Under the pieces are notes generated by a model, which saw nothing but the letters and a program-made list of their open reading frames with translations, was not told where the DNA came from and ran no database searches. Made by a program: the position numbers and the translations under genes. A stretch of DNA of 20,161 nucleotides from the NCBI GenBank assembly GCA_900095095.1, contig FMBT01000176.1, positions 1 to 20,161 of the forward strand. Direction: 5' to 3'. Shown piece by piece: positions 10,014 through 19,873 of this stretch (position 1 is the stretch's first letter; every line of letters starts with the position of its first letter). Source of the stretch: Fragilariopsis cylindrus CCMP1102 (taxonomy: Eukaryota > Bacillariophyta > Bacillariophyceae > Bacillariales > Bacillariaceae).

Positions 10014-11427
10014 TTAGTCCGATGGTAATTTTTCTGGTGCAGTAGCTTTCTCTAAACTATTATTTATATCAGCATTGCTCCTACTGGTGGCTTTCTTTAA
10101 AAACGATTTCTTTTCTTTGCGTTCTTTCGCATCAAGTTTAAGTTGTTTAACTTTTTCCGAATCGATCTTTTCAGTAACGACACGTTGTTTTACTTTTTCC
10201 GAATCGATCTTTTCAGTAACGACACGTATCTTACTTCCTCCTGGTGTGAAACCATATGGTCCTAGGCGTTGTAGATCAAGCCCTGACGATCCATCCATAA
10301 GGGAAAAATATACTCCCAATCCTATCGATATTGTCAAAGGAAGGATGATCCGAGGAATGATTTTTCGGTTTTCCCCGTTATCGTTGTTAGTATTAGTTTT
10401 TGTAGAAAATGGAAATGGTGATCGTTTTTGATTTATTTCGTCGTCGTCGTCGTCGTCGTCGTCCTTTGAGAATTTTTCCGCTTTCTGAAAAACCTCTATG
10501 TATGAAGTAAGGTACGCAGTGGCTAAGAACACTGCAGTTGTTACGATGACGGATGTTACTGGCACGGAAATATCCTCATCAAAAATGGCTAAGGTTCTAA
10601 CCCCAACAGCCAAAAGCAACGTCACTAACCCAAAATCGAATGTAATCCGTGCGACAGTAAATTCGTCGCGATAAGTTGTTACTAAACGTCCTAGGGCAGA
10701 GTCTCGAGGATTATCAATATTTTTCTTTTTGCGATATTCTTCTTCGTAGCTTCCATCAGTTAGACGGTATATAAGCAATTGGGAGGCAGCAACGCATGAT
10801 ATCATCAAACATAACGTGGAGACATCGAGGACCACAAATATCCGAACAAGGTCCGTATCAGGCAATGGCCTCGAAATAGAAATAGATGTTGTAACACTTG
10901 TGACTTTGCTTTCTGATACAGTAAGGGTGTTAGGCAAATTAAGCGATCCGTATGCGAATGCGGCAAACAACGCAGCATTTGCCTTCAGTTCTGATACGAT
11001 ACTAATCGCTCTGTCGGGATTGTCGTTGCTGTTGCTGTTCGGGGTGGGGGTGGGGTGGGGCAGTAGTAGTAGCAGAGGAAGAAGAAGTAGTAGTAGCGGG
11101 ACCAATTTCTTCTTCGTCTTCGTCGTTGTACGCCAATAGTTCGGGTCGATTTAAGCCATTAGTACTCACTCCGTCGCCTTTGTCCTCGTCCACATCGTCA
11201 CTTCCAATCTTTCTTCTCCCAGGATCGTTGTATGCTTCCTCTTCTTCTCTTTGATGTCCTTGCTTCAAACCTCTTTTTGTTTCTCGTCGTTTGATCCATT
11301 GGTGGAATGACGATGACGATAACGATGACGATGATGATGAAGGCGACACGACAAACGAAGTAATTGTTGGAAATTCCCCTAAATATACCACGACAAGTCG
11401 AATAAAGAACAATCGAATAATTCTCAT
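10014..11427 (-). CDS. Probable plastid-targeted multi-span membrane protein, unknown function; one frame break near 11040
   Basis: The N-terminus from ATG 11427 (MRIIRLFFIRLVVVYLGEF) looks like a signal peptide. It is followed by PTITS|FVVSPSSS, which resembles the ASAF-type cleavage site with Phe at +1 used by diatoms for plastid import, and then a Ser-rich basic stretch. An acidic linker leads to a run of hydrophobic segments: LKANAALFAAFAYGSLNLP, IFVVLDVSTLCLMISCVAA, FGLVTLLLAVGVRTLAIF, SVIVTTAVFLATAYLTSYI and IILPLTISIGLGVYFSLM, i.e. four or five membrane spans. A poly-Asp run (10437-10463) lies between the last two. The C-terminus is charged and contains a tandem 14-residue repeat (VVTEKIDSEKVKQ twice). 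The frame changes between about 11000 and 11115. An extra base in the C-runs near 11035-11065, or an intron such as 11008..11104 (poor donor, pyrimidine-rich), would join the two parts. No domain recognised. Confidence 0.7.
10143..10226. repeat. 42-bp tandem duplication, two copies, inside coding sequence
   Basis: Copies 10143-10184 and 10185-10226 differ at one base (TTGTTTAAC versus TTGTTTTAC). Because 42 is a multiple of three, the frame is kept and 14 residues are duplicated in the C-terminal charged tail. The near identity points to a recent event. Confidence 0.9.
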
Positions 11428-12595
11428 GATGTTTATGGTTCCTACGTTCCTCTTGTTGGATCGAGACTTTTGGAACTCAGCTTTGAATCACCACATTCAA
11501 ACATTCAAGTTTCTATTCTCGAAAGTAATATCTTACTCGCATACTTGTAGTAGTGTTATTAGGCGTCCTGAGAGTGATATTTGGTTTGCTGATTGGTGAA
11601 CATAAATGCTGAATACTTCTTCATTATTAGAATGCACATCACAAAACACAAAACAACTATTTTCTCATAATCATTTTGTTGTGTTGCCGATGAAGACAGA
11701 AAAATCTTTCTTTCTTCTTTCACGACCGACTGACCGACCGACCCACGAATTCAATAAAAATTTACTGTCCATGAGCAAAGAACCACTTAGCTTTTGGTAA
11801 AGCACAGCACCTCATCTATTTTATCAGTGTGAATTGTTTCATCAATTGCTTTTGGTAGTATGGTGGTGCCAATGGTCTCTGACCTTGAATTGATGTTCCT
11901 GAAATGAACAAACCTAGTTACAAGAAACCAGCTAAGTAATTATCTATATGTTTTCTTACTATACTCATAAAAACGCACACCCTCTCCAGAAGAGTATAGT
12001 CAAGCCAAAAGGGATTGACATCTGAATTATAATGTAAGCCCAATGCTATTAATATCACTTTGATTCCAGGTTTTGAATATTGCAGGGATACAGTTATCAG
12101 TAGAGTGCTTTAATGTAAAAAGTAGAAAGAAGAATATATATTAATAGTAATGGGGGCAGAGACAGGGGGGAAGTTTGGACAGGATAAAGTATAATAAGGT
12201 CACCATGTAGATCAAAGTTCCAAAGGAATTCAAAGGAAGAATTTTCAGTAATTTTTCCAAGAAAAGAAGAAAATAAATAATCCAAAGAGAGATCATGTTG
12301 TACAATATATATATATATATATATATTCAGTCTTGATCTAGTGGTGGGCTAATTTCTATCCTAAATGCTATTTCATATTATATACGAATGTAGGAATATA
12401 TAAAATATTATATTATAAATTGTAAATACTGTAGGGTGAATTGATTATAAATAATGAATGTTTGAAGGACGTCTCTTCTTGCGTTGTTTGTATTATTAGT
12501 GAAATATTAGAAAGTATGCATCATGTAAGATCTTGTGGGAGTGTTTCGTATAAATTTTGTTGTAAGTTTGTATGGAGTCAAAGGTTGGGTGACCA
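11428..12595. other. Intergenic spacer between the membrane-protein gene (5' side) and the PPR gene (3' side)
   Basis: No supported gene in about 1.17 kb. It contains a short GACCGACTGACCGACCGACC run (about 11724-11743) and an (AT)n microsatellite at about 12305-12326. The part near 12480-12595 should be the 3' UTR of the PPR gene; the part next to 11428 should be the promoter of the membrane-protein gene. No tRNA-like fold noticed. Confidence 0.5.
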
Positions 12596-15500
12596 TCATC
12601 GGTTGTAGCTTCCTCTTTGTTTATTCCACGACGACCGTCCACTATTTTTGCTGCGGCCTCCTGTACTATTGCCGCCACCACCTCCGGATTTGACAAAGCG
12701 CGTGTTCTTATGACCCACTTTCCGTGACCAAGAAGGAGGTAGTGTACCAGTCCCTTGATAATCCACCAGCGTTAGGTATTCCTGTTCGGATAAAGTTTGC
12801 CGCAACTTTCGAAGAACGTAGTCGTTTACGTGTCCACTTTCGCAGCATTTTATGAAAAACGATTGTGCATGTGAGAACCGAGAGGCCCGGTCTTCGCGAG
12901 GCAGAAGATTAGAACAAACTGATAGGAGAATAGTGTATGTGTATGAATCTGGTTCCATTTTGGATTGAGCTGACAACCAATCGTAGACGCGAAAAGCAAT
13001 CTGTAATGCATCACGTCGGTCTTCGTCCCTTTTGGTGAACGCACAAGCCTATAAAAGTAGTGGAAAATATCGATGATGAAGAAGATAAGAGTCAGCGTTT
13101 TAGCTAGGAGGAAAGAGTCTTTGAATGATTCCAATTTTATGAGAAGAAAAACCAAGAGCATCACATAAACGTACATTGCAAACAGCATTAGCTGTATGAA
13201 CATTCGGTTTTGAATCATGGTCACCGGTTTCTTCAAACAGTGCAATCATGTTATTAAGGATTTGTTCGGCGTGTCTTGCTGCACCCTTTTCTCCAGATTT
13301 TGCCCAAGCATCAATGACGCTTGTGTGAGTTCGTGTGTTTGGTTTGAAATCTTCGTCCCCGTCTAGATAACGTTGCTTCATCACTTGCAAAACATGCTCA
13401 GCTCGAGCAGCAGATCCTTTTTCTGACGACTTCGCATGTGCATTGATGAGAGTATTATAAGTATATGTATCGGGTTTCACTCCCTGATTCCCTGTCCTAT
13501 AAAGTTCATCCATGTGGTCAAGGATTTGTTCTGCGCGATGGGCGGCCATCCGATCTCCAGAGCGAGCCCAAGCATCAAGTACGGCGTTGAAAGTGATTGT
13601 ATCGGGTCGAACACCGTAGTTACCAGATTTGTAGAGTCGATCCATCCACTCAAGAATTTCCTCTGCTCTTTCTGCAGCTTTTCTCCCCCCACCACTTTTT
13701 GCCCAGGCATCCAAAACCTATGAAAGATAGCAAAATGAATGTTAGAGTACTGATGATTGAAAGGGCAACAAAGAGAATTTTATTTCAACTTACTGAATTA
13801 AAATTGATGGTTGTAGGTTTGACATCATCACTAGCACCATGTTTATGTCGATTGACCATGTTGTGTAGTACTCGCTCGGCCTTTTCCGCTGCACTTGGTT
13901 CTCCGCTCTTTGCTAGGGCGTTAATCACCTTTGTAATGGAGGATAAATTGTTAGATAAGATCGTGGTTACTCGATAGTTAAGACTCGTCCCCAGAAATAC
14001 TTACCGCATTGTATGTAAAAGTGTTTGGCTTTAGGTCCATATCACCTGCCATATACTTCGATTCCATCTTATCCAGAAGTTGATCTGCTCTTGCTGCAGC
14101 ACCGCGATATCCACTATGGTTTGATTATGGAGAGAGAAAGAGGTATTTGGTAAGTGCATAATGTTAATTGCACAATATTAAGTTGCAACATAACGACATC
14201 GCCAATGTGTAGTGAGCAATAGAAATAGATAGCTCACCTTTTTGCCCATGCCTTGATTTAAATAAGTATTCAAATGAAAAATATAAATTAGAGACAGAAA
14301 TAATATGGTGATTAAAATAATGACGAAACGATTTATTCGGCAAGGAAGGATTTTCAGCCTGTACATCGACAAGGCACTTACATCAATGACAGCTGTGTAT
14401 GTAAAGGCATCTGGTTTTAGGTTTGGCAGGCCTTGAAGATGGAGCCTATTCATAGCTAAAAGCATTTCTTCAGCTTTCGATGCCGCATCATGCTGTTAGA
14501 TAGAGAAGGAAAATAGGCATGTGAGACAGAATTAGCTGATAACATTTGATAACGCATGACAACCATGTACATTATATACTCCTCTTACCTCTTTGCTCTT
14601 GGCGTGTGCGTTAATTACCGTGTTAAAAACATACGTATTTGGTTGTAAGTCTGAATTTGTGACAGGATCCATTTGGTTTAAATGAATCATTTTTGCGAGC
14701 AACGTATCCGCTCGGGCTGCGGCGTACTTTTCTCCGCTCTTTGCGTATGCATCAATGACAGCGCCATATGTAACGACATTCGGCTTTACATGAAGATCTC
14801 CTTCTTCGTAAAGCTTATGCATTTTCCCTAGTAATTTTTCTGCTTCTTTTGCTGCATCCTTTCCTCCACTTTTGGCCAAAGAATTGATAACGACATTGTA
14901 CTGGTGATTTGAAAATATATGTGTTAGAAAAAATGGGGGGAAGGAAGGGACTTAAAGAGAACATAATATTACTAGGATAACTCACAGTTATTGTATCGGG
15001 CCTCGCAAGATGATTGCCTTTTCGGTACATCATATGCATACTAATGAGTAGCTCTTGTGCTTTCTTCGCAGCTCCCACACCTCCTGTTTTGGCGTAAGCA
15101 TGGATTACTACAAGTATTTTTAGTATGTAAGAGGGAAATAGACAACAACAGATACATATAAGTAACACAGAAAATATAGAAGGGACAAATGACAATTTGT
15201 ATTTCACGTACCCGTGTTAAATGTATACTTGTCTGGTCGTATACTTGGGTTCGTTTTATGCAAGTTATCCATCCATTTTAGAATCTGTTCAGCACGATTT
15301 GGTGCTATCTTATCTTTAGATCTTGCCCAGGCGTTGATCACGGCATTGAAGATGCCTGTAGTGGGCCTTAAGTTTTCCAGGCCGGTAGATTGGTATCTTC
15401 TATTCATTTGCTGTAATATCGTCTCGGCACGCTGTGCAGCGCCGACCCCTTCTCCACTTTTTGCCCAGGCATCAACGGCCATTGTGAACATCTTATTTGT

Positions 15501-17393
15501 AGGTACTACCTTTGTGTTCCCTGCATCGAATTCTTCTTGGGCCCGATTTAGCCATGCTTCTACCATACTTGCTCCATTAGAAGACTTCGTTTTAGCCCAT
15601 GCATTCATGATGGCGGATATTGGTGTGACTGAAGGATCTAATTCACCGATAGGAACTTCCGTAAGTCGACGATTCATTCGCAACAGCCAATCTCTCTTTT
15701 TTGAATGCGTCGATATGGTTGTACCGTCAATAGACGAATCAGCTCCCCAGAAATATGACTCTTCTTCATCGTCGGCATCGTCGTCATCGTGAAATTCATC
15801 ATTACCCACTTCGTGTAGAGAACTTCCTTCGATATCTTTAATAGAGGGTAAGATTGGTCGATCAGACACTTTTGATGCTGCTGCTGTTGCTCCTGCCGTT
15901 GATGCTATAGAAGAATCAACCTGGCTGATATCGTCAGTCAGGCGCTCTAGAGGCAATCGATTCGCAACCAACGCACTTGTATTGGAAGAGGTGAGGCTAG
16001 CAGACGAAGATGTTGGTTCTACTCCTTGAGGATTCATGATCATACGGATAGCGTTCGATCCTGCCAAAGAAGTTCCTTCCTGTGCAGCAGCATACCGGTA
16101 GTCATCTTCGTCATTTCGAGGATGGTGATGATGTCGCTGTGGTTGCTGCGAACGATTCCTTCTATGATGACTACTTCCTTGTTCTCTTTTTGATCCTGTA
16201 TATTCCCCAACATGTTCTTTTCGATCCCTGCTTTTTCCCTCTCGATGTCTGCCCCCACCTTGCTTCCTTGTACTTTCACGGTGATTATCGTTCGTGCTCA
16301 TGCTTTCTTTGGGATAGATCAAGTTTCTTTCTTCTGGAATTTGTGACGTTGATTTCATACTTGTGTATGTCATTTCGTGACTTTGGTTGAAATAAAATCC
16401 TGGTGGAGCGTCTCGATCTCTAATGGGCCGAAATAAGCCTATAGACTGATTTGGTGGGTGCCACTGCTGCGGCTGCTGTCGTTGTATAGGATGTTGACTA
16501 GGGTAGTATGGTTGCCCACCTGGATTCATCATTGAATGAGCACCATGTTGCTGATTACCGTAATTCGATTGATATCGCTGACCTTGCGTCAATGAACTTT
16601 CGCCGCCTGTAGATCCAGAATTGGCCCCAACAACACCGGGAATAGTGTTACTGCTGTATGAATAACCTGATGTTACAGAAGCACCAGTCACAGTCTTGCT
16701 ATTACCTTTCGTACCTGTTGAACATACATTTAGTCTATTCATTGTAACAGACATGTCACGGATGATGCTACTGTCATGATGGGAGGAATACTGCTGCTGC
16801 TGCTGCTGTCCCATGCTGTATTGATGATTCCACGAATGTGCATCCACAGATAACGTACCAGTCGTAGAGCTAGAGGAAGCATCGGGACCTCTTTCGTTAT
16901 GAAGGTAAGAAGAATACGAGTCTACATTATGATCATTGTTTTGAACTGGCATTTTATTTGAGGACCATATATTCTTATTGGTATTCGCGTCACGGTGTTT
17001 GTGAGTGGCTCCTCCATGTCCAGATTGCGCAGAATAGTCCTCCCATTTATTGGTAGCAACATCGGGATGAACGTTATGGTGACGTTGTTGGTAAGAATCG
17101 ACGCCGGTAGTATCGTGTTGCGGGTTCAAATGTGGTTGAGCATCAGCGTTGGTCGATGTGTGGGGCGGTGGAGCGGCCCTCATATCCCATGAAGGGGCCG
17201 ACGATTCGTGATAGCCACTACGAATGTTGTTACTTGTATTGTTATTATGGCTGGAAAATTTGGAATCAAAATCTTCTCTCGATTCTTCCCCAGAACTGGA
17301 GTGAGGTACTTCTATTGGTGGGTAGAAGGTACCAAGACGTGATTTGTAATTTGGTTGCCGATGACGTGAGTGATAATTACTACCCTTTACCAT
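12596..17393 (-). CDS. Pentatricopeptide repeat (PPR) protein, nine exons, 1326 residues
   Basis: PPR proteins bind RNA in mitochondria or plastids and control processing, stability or translation of organellar transcripts. Exons (minus): 15212..17393, 14986..15107, 14589..14900, 14382..14492, 14238..14251, 14005..14113, 13794..13928, 13175..13717, 12596..13048. Introns are 76-130 bp, all GT-AG. The total is 3981 nt with no frame break. Residues 1-590 are a Ser/Asn/Gln/His-rich region of no known domain. From about 590 to 1190 run about 14 PPR units of about 44 residues, each with TYNAVI-[N/D]AWAKSG, then AA..AE.IL..M..L and [V/L]KPD. Canonical units are 35 residues, so the second helix and loop are longer here. 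A C-terminal domain (about 1176-1290) follows, then a Gly/Arg/Lys-rich tail (KSGGGGGNSTGGRSK). No DYW or SMR domain is seen, so it is P-class-like. Start: ATG at 17393. No clear targeting peptide by eye. Confidence 0.92.
14238..14251 (-). other. 14-nt microexon of the PPR gene
   Basis: The bases GCATGGGCAAAAAG encode A-W-A-K plus two bases of Ser. They are flanked by acceptor ATCAAG upstream and donor GTGAGC downstream. The introns either side are 14252..14381 (130 bp, donor GTAAGT) and 14114..14237 (124 bp, acceptor CATAG). Joining the preceding exon (ending TAVID), this microexon and the next exon (starting with T then GGATATCGC) yields VID-AWAKS-GYRGAAARA, exactly the PPR repeat consensus. 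Without it the repeat would lack its AWAK core and the frame would be lost. Confidence 0.9.
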
Positions 17394-17879
17394 TGCACAA
17401 GGATTATTATCGTCTGGTACACCTTTGGTACCTTTGGTGGAGCAACTTGATATTCGAACGCAGGTTGGAATAGAATGATTAGAAGTTGGTTAATACCAAC
17501 AAAAGTAAGTTTGATACAGTGCAGTTGGAAGGCCTTGTCCTACAAGTGTACTACGTGTAGTACGGTGACAGATAATCTGGAAGATAATCTGGGAAAATTA
17601 GAAAAAAAAGGCAAAAGATAGGCGTACTGTATGTTGTTGGTATAGAAAAAGGTATGTATTTTATGTACTTAGTAAGTTTTGCTAATTTGAAAGTGTACGA
17701 AGATATGACGTACATTTGCGTTTACTTATTTTTTAAAACTTAAAAATTCAAAGAAAAGAAGCAATTGCCCAAAGAACGCAAACATTCATGCCCAGAGGTG
17801 ACTGCCCGGCGCAAAAGAGAGAAAAGAATTTTTCTTCCGTTACTTAATGAGCATTCAAGAGGAGGCCAGTCAAATTCGC
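17394..17879. promoter_or_regulatory. Upstream region of the PPR gene
   Basis: No gene. About 150 bp upstream of the ATG is a perfect dyad, GTACTAC-GT-GTAGTAC (17548-17563), containing an ACGTG core as recognised by bZIP/bHLH factors. A directly repeated GATAATCTGG follows at about 17570-17590. Either could be a promoter element; this is by inspection only. Confidence 0.4.
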
Positions 17880-18485
17880 AATATTGCAAAGGCGATTTCA
17901 ACATTTATTATTTTTGTGTCGTTTACGGTTTACGACAATCCAATGAGCAAGAACACTGTATTTTTCTGGACCATACTACCTCTGTTATCTTCCGTTCATA
18001 CGTGGATAATACAAATACCTTGTTCTATTTTTACACCATTACTGAAAGACAATGATGATATTCAGAAATGTATTAGTCAAGTATGTGGTATGTTTGCTCC
18101 TATGAAAGGAGTACTTTGTAATTTAAAGATATACCAGCCAACCATTGAATTTGGATATACAACGCAACTGTTATCAATATTCTTCTATAATAGGGAATGC
18201 AAAATTGGGCACTAACTGAAGAACTACAAAGAAAGCTTGAAGTCTGCCATCATAGATTTTTAAGGAAAATGGTAGATGTGAATCACAATCTCTATGATGT
18301 AAATGACCATTACATCTCAAATGAACAAGTAAGCAGAAGAGAAGAAGTTGGAAATTGCTGTAGTATATTTCATCAATCATTATGACTTAGAAGGTAAAAG
18401 AGGACCTAGAAATGCACTTCTATCATGGCTTTTAGGAACACCTGGAAAGGCTGGAGGCCAACAAGAATACAGTACTAGATGCTAA
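17880..18485 (+). mobile_element. Decayed non-LTR retrotransposon fragment (C-terminal end of reverse transcriptase)
   Basis: Pieces in shifting frames follow the thumb and post-thumb part of non-LTR (RTE/CR1/Jockey-like) reverse transcriptases. They are KYL (about 18013-18021), then SIFTPLLKDNDDIQKCISQ and GMFAPMKGVLCN (to about 18120), matching the family's 'KYLGS.LTPDL.DD.DI..RI.QA.GAF'. Next comes YTTQLLSIFFYNREC, equivalent to '.LYKALV..LLYGCE', then NWALTEELQRKLEVCHHRF (about 18203-18260), matching 'SWALTEEL.RKLEV.HHR.LRR'. Last is KRGPRNALLSWLLGTPGKAGG (about 18396-18460), recalling the terminal 'LPR.LLTAW....P.GAP'. At least two one-base shifts (after KYL and before NWAL) and stops show it is dead. 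The left boundary is uncertain: 17847-18000 (TVYDNPMSKNTVFF) may belong to it. No endonuclease domain, poly-A tail or target-site duplication was identified. Confidence 0.75.
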
Positions 18486-19149
18486 GAGCTAATTTGGTTA
18501 CCATGTGCCTTACTAATTTATAAACTAAAAACATCAAAAATCAAGATTTTTAAAAGATGTACAGTATGAATTCCATTTGGACCTGGACTCTTCTCAAAAT
18601 AAATTTTGCATCCTGCAAGCTTTGTTGTCAGTGGTACCTCAATTTACCAACATATTTTGAGGTGATGTTTTGTTTCCTTTTCTGTTCCAGCACTCGCGTC
18701 AGAAGTTTTCAAAGTGTGACGGTTGGAATGTAATTAATCGAACCTCGGTTGGTACTGGTCAGATTACTACATAGTGGATTCAAAAGAAAGCGCTTTTACT
18801 GTTAACAGTTAGGAAGAGGTGTGGTCTAATTCAATCCAGGGTGGAATCTTCAACAGAGGTGCGAATGAATACAGAGTCAAATTTCAAATCTTCACAAGAT
18901 GTGCAATATAAGAGAGGAAAAATATGAATCGAATAATAGAGTAAGAGCTAGACAAATGGTAGCGTATAGTCTCTTATAGTTATACTATTAAGTATGGTAG
19001 TTGGTTTTATTATTAGAGTGTTAGAAAAGGACCCTTTGTCAATGGTTATTTGTGTGGTTGTTGTCGTTGTGACATGGTACAAGTATAAAATTATTTTTTA
19101 TGTGAAACAAAAAGGGTGCTTTGAGAAATTATGTTTTCTTTTTTCTAAT
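18486..19149. other. AT-rich intergenic sequence
   Basis: No supported gene, RNA or clear repeat. It may be more of the decayed transposon or plain spacer. A short CTGTTAACAG palindrome occurs near 18799-18808. Confidence 0.4.
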
Positions 19150-19263
19150 AAGTTGAATTTATTCAACTTGTTCGGAGCAAGTTGAATTTATTCAACTTGT
19201 TCTAAAAACAAGTTGGGAAAATTCAACTTGTTCTAAAAACAAGTTGAATTAATTCAACTTGTT
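19150..19263. repeat. Cluster of short perfect palindromes (AAGTTGAAT/ATTCAACTT family)
   Basis: Successive inverted repeats are AAGTTGAAT-TT-ATTCAACTT (19150-19169), CAAGTTGAAT-TT-ATTCAACTTG (19178-19199), CAACTTGTT-CTAAA-AACAAGTTG (about 19193-19215) and a second CTAAA-loop hairpin (about 19224-19246). The last is a perfect 26-bp palindrome with arm AACAAGTTGAATT and no loop (19238-19263). Alternating arms let several different hairpins compete. Confidence 0.9.
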
Positions 19264-19579
19264 ACTTAAATATATTCCATTTAATTTCTGTACCAGTGTT
19301 ACAACAATCAATGTCCATTCCATTTTTTGCAATTAACTCATCCACCACTCCATTTTGCGATTAATATGGAAGCCCGAACCCTGAGAAAATTCAACTTGTT
19401 CTAAAAACCAGTTGAATTAAGAACAAGTTGAATTAATTCAACTTGTTACTTAAGTGAGCCATTCGTTACAAATATATTCCATTTAATTTCTGTACCACTG
19501 TTACAATCAATGTCCATTCCATTTTTTGCAATTTACTCATCCACCACTTCATTTTACGATTAATTTGGAAGCCCGAACC
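19218..19579. repeat. Tandem duplication of a hairpin-plus-spacer unit (two diverged copies)
   Basis: Copy 1, about 19218-19380, and copy 2, about 19386-19579, each begin AAAATTCAACTTGTTCTAAAAA. Each carries the 26-bp palindrome (19238-19263 and 19422-19447), then about 115 bp of shared sequence from TATATTCCATTTAATTTCTG to GGAAGCCCGAACC. Copy 2 has small insertions near 19411-19421 and 19454-19468 and scattered substitutions. Confidence 0.9.
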
Positions 19580-19730
19580 TGCTGCAACTGTAACGCAAAC
19601 TTCGAACCTTGAGCCTTAAACCAATGACTTATTATCTTTCAGGACATAGATATAAGTATATCAGTAACTTTATTTTAGGTCCTACAGATATATTTATGAT
19701 ATGCATATGTACAATTCATCAAGATATCCA

Positions 19731-19873
19731 CATAAAATTACGATTACAATTCTGAAATCCAACAACCATAAAATTACGATTACAGGTCCGAAATCCAACA
19801 GTCATAAATTACAATTACAGTTCCGAAATTCAACAATCATAAAATTACAGTAACAATTCCGAAATCGAACAAT
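19731..19873. repeat. 36-bp minisatellite, four tandem copies
   Basis: Copies start at 19731, 19767, 19803 and 19838, each opening CATAAA and containing GAAAT(C/T)(C/G)AACA. The third lacks one base (35 bp). Copies differ at a handful of positions. The array ends about 70 bp before the ATG of the next gene, so it lies in its promoter or 5' leader. Confidence 0.92.

Noticed and set aside
13436..13977. Plus-strand frames opposite the PPR exons
   Set aside because: They are shadows of the repeat coding strand; they also run across intron boundaries that the minus-strand gene model explains.
17765..18215. Two overlapping plus-strand frames of about 96 and 122 codons as independent genes
   Set aside because: The second contains frame-shifted pieces of a reverse transcriptase tail. 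They are better explained as parts of one decayed element.
18734..18760. Minus-strand GGTTCGATT resembling a tRNA T-loop
   Set aside because: The flanking bases do not form a 5-bp T stem, and no acceptor, D or anticodon arms could be found around it.
19590..19615. Minus-strand GGTTCGAAG resembling a tRNA T-loop
   Set aside because: The stem bases on the two sides do not pair and no cloverleaf could be drawn.
19731..19873. Evenly spaced 36-bp repeats suggesting a CRISPR array
   Set aside because: The copies are directly adjacent with no spacers between them, and the surroundings are eukaryotic. This is a minisatellite.
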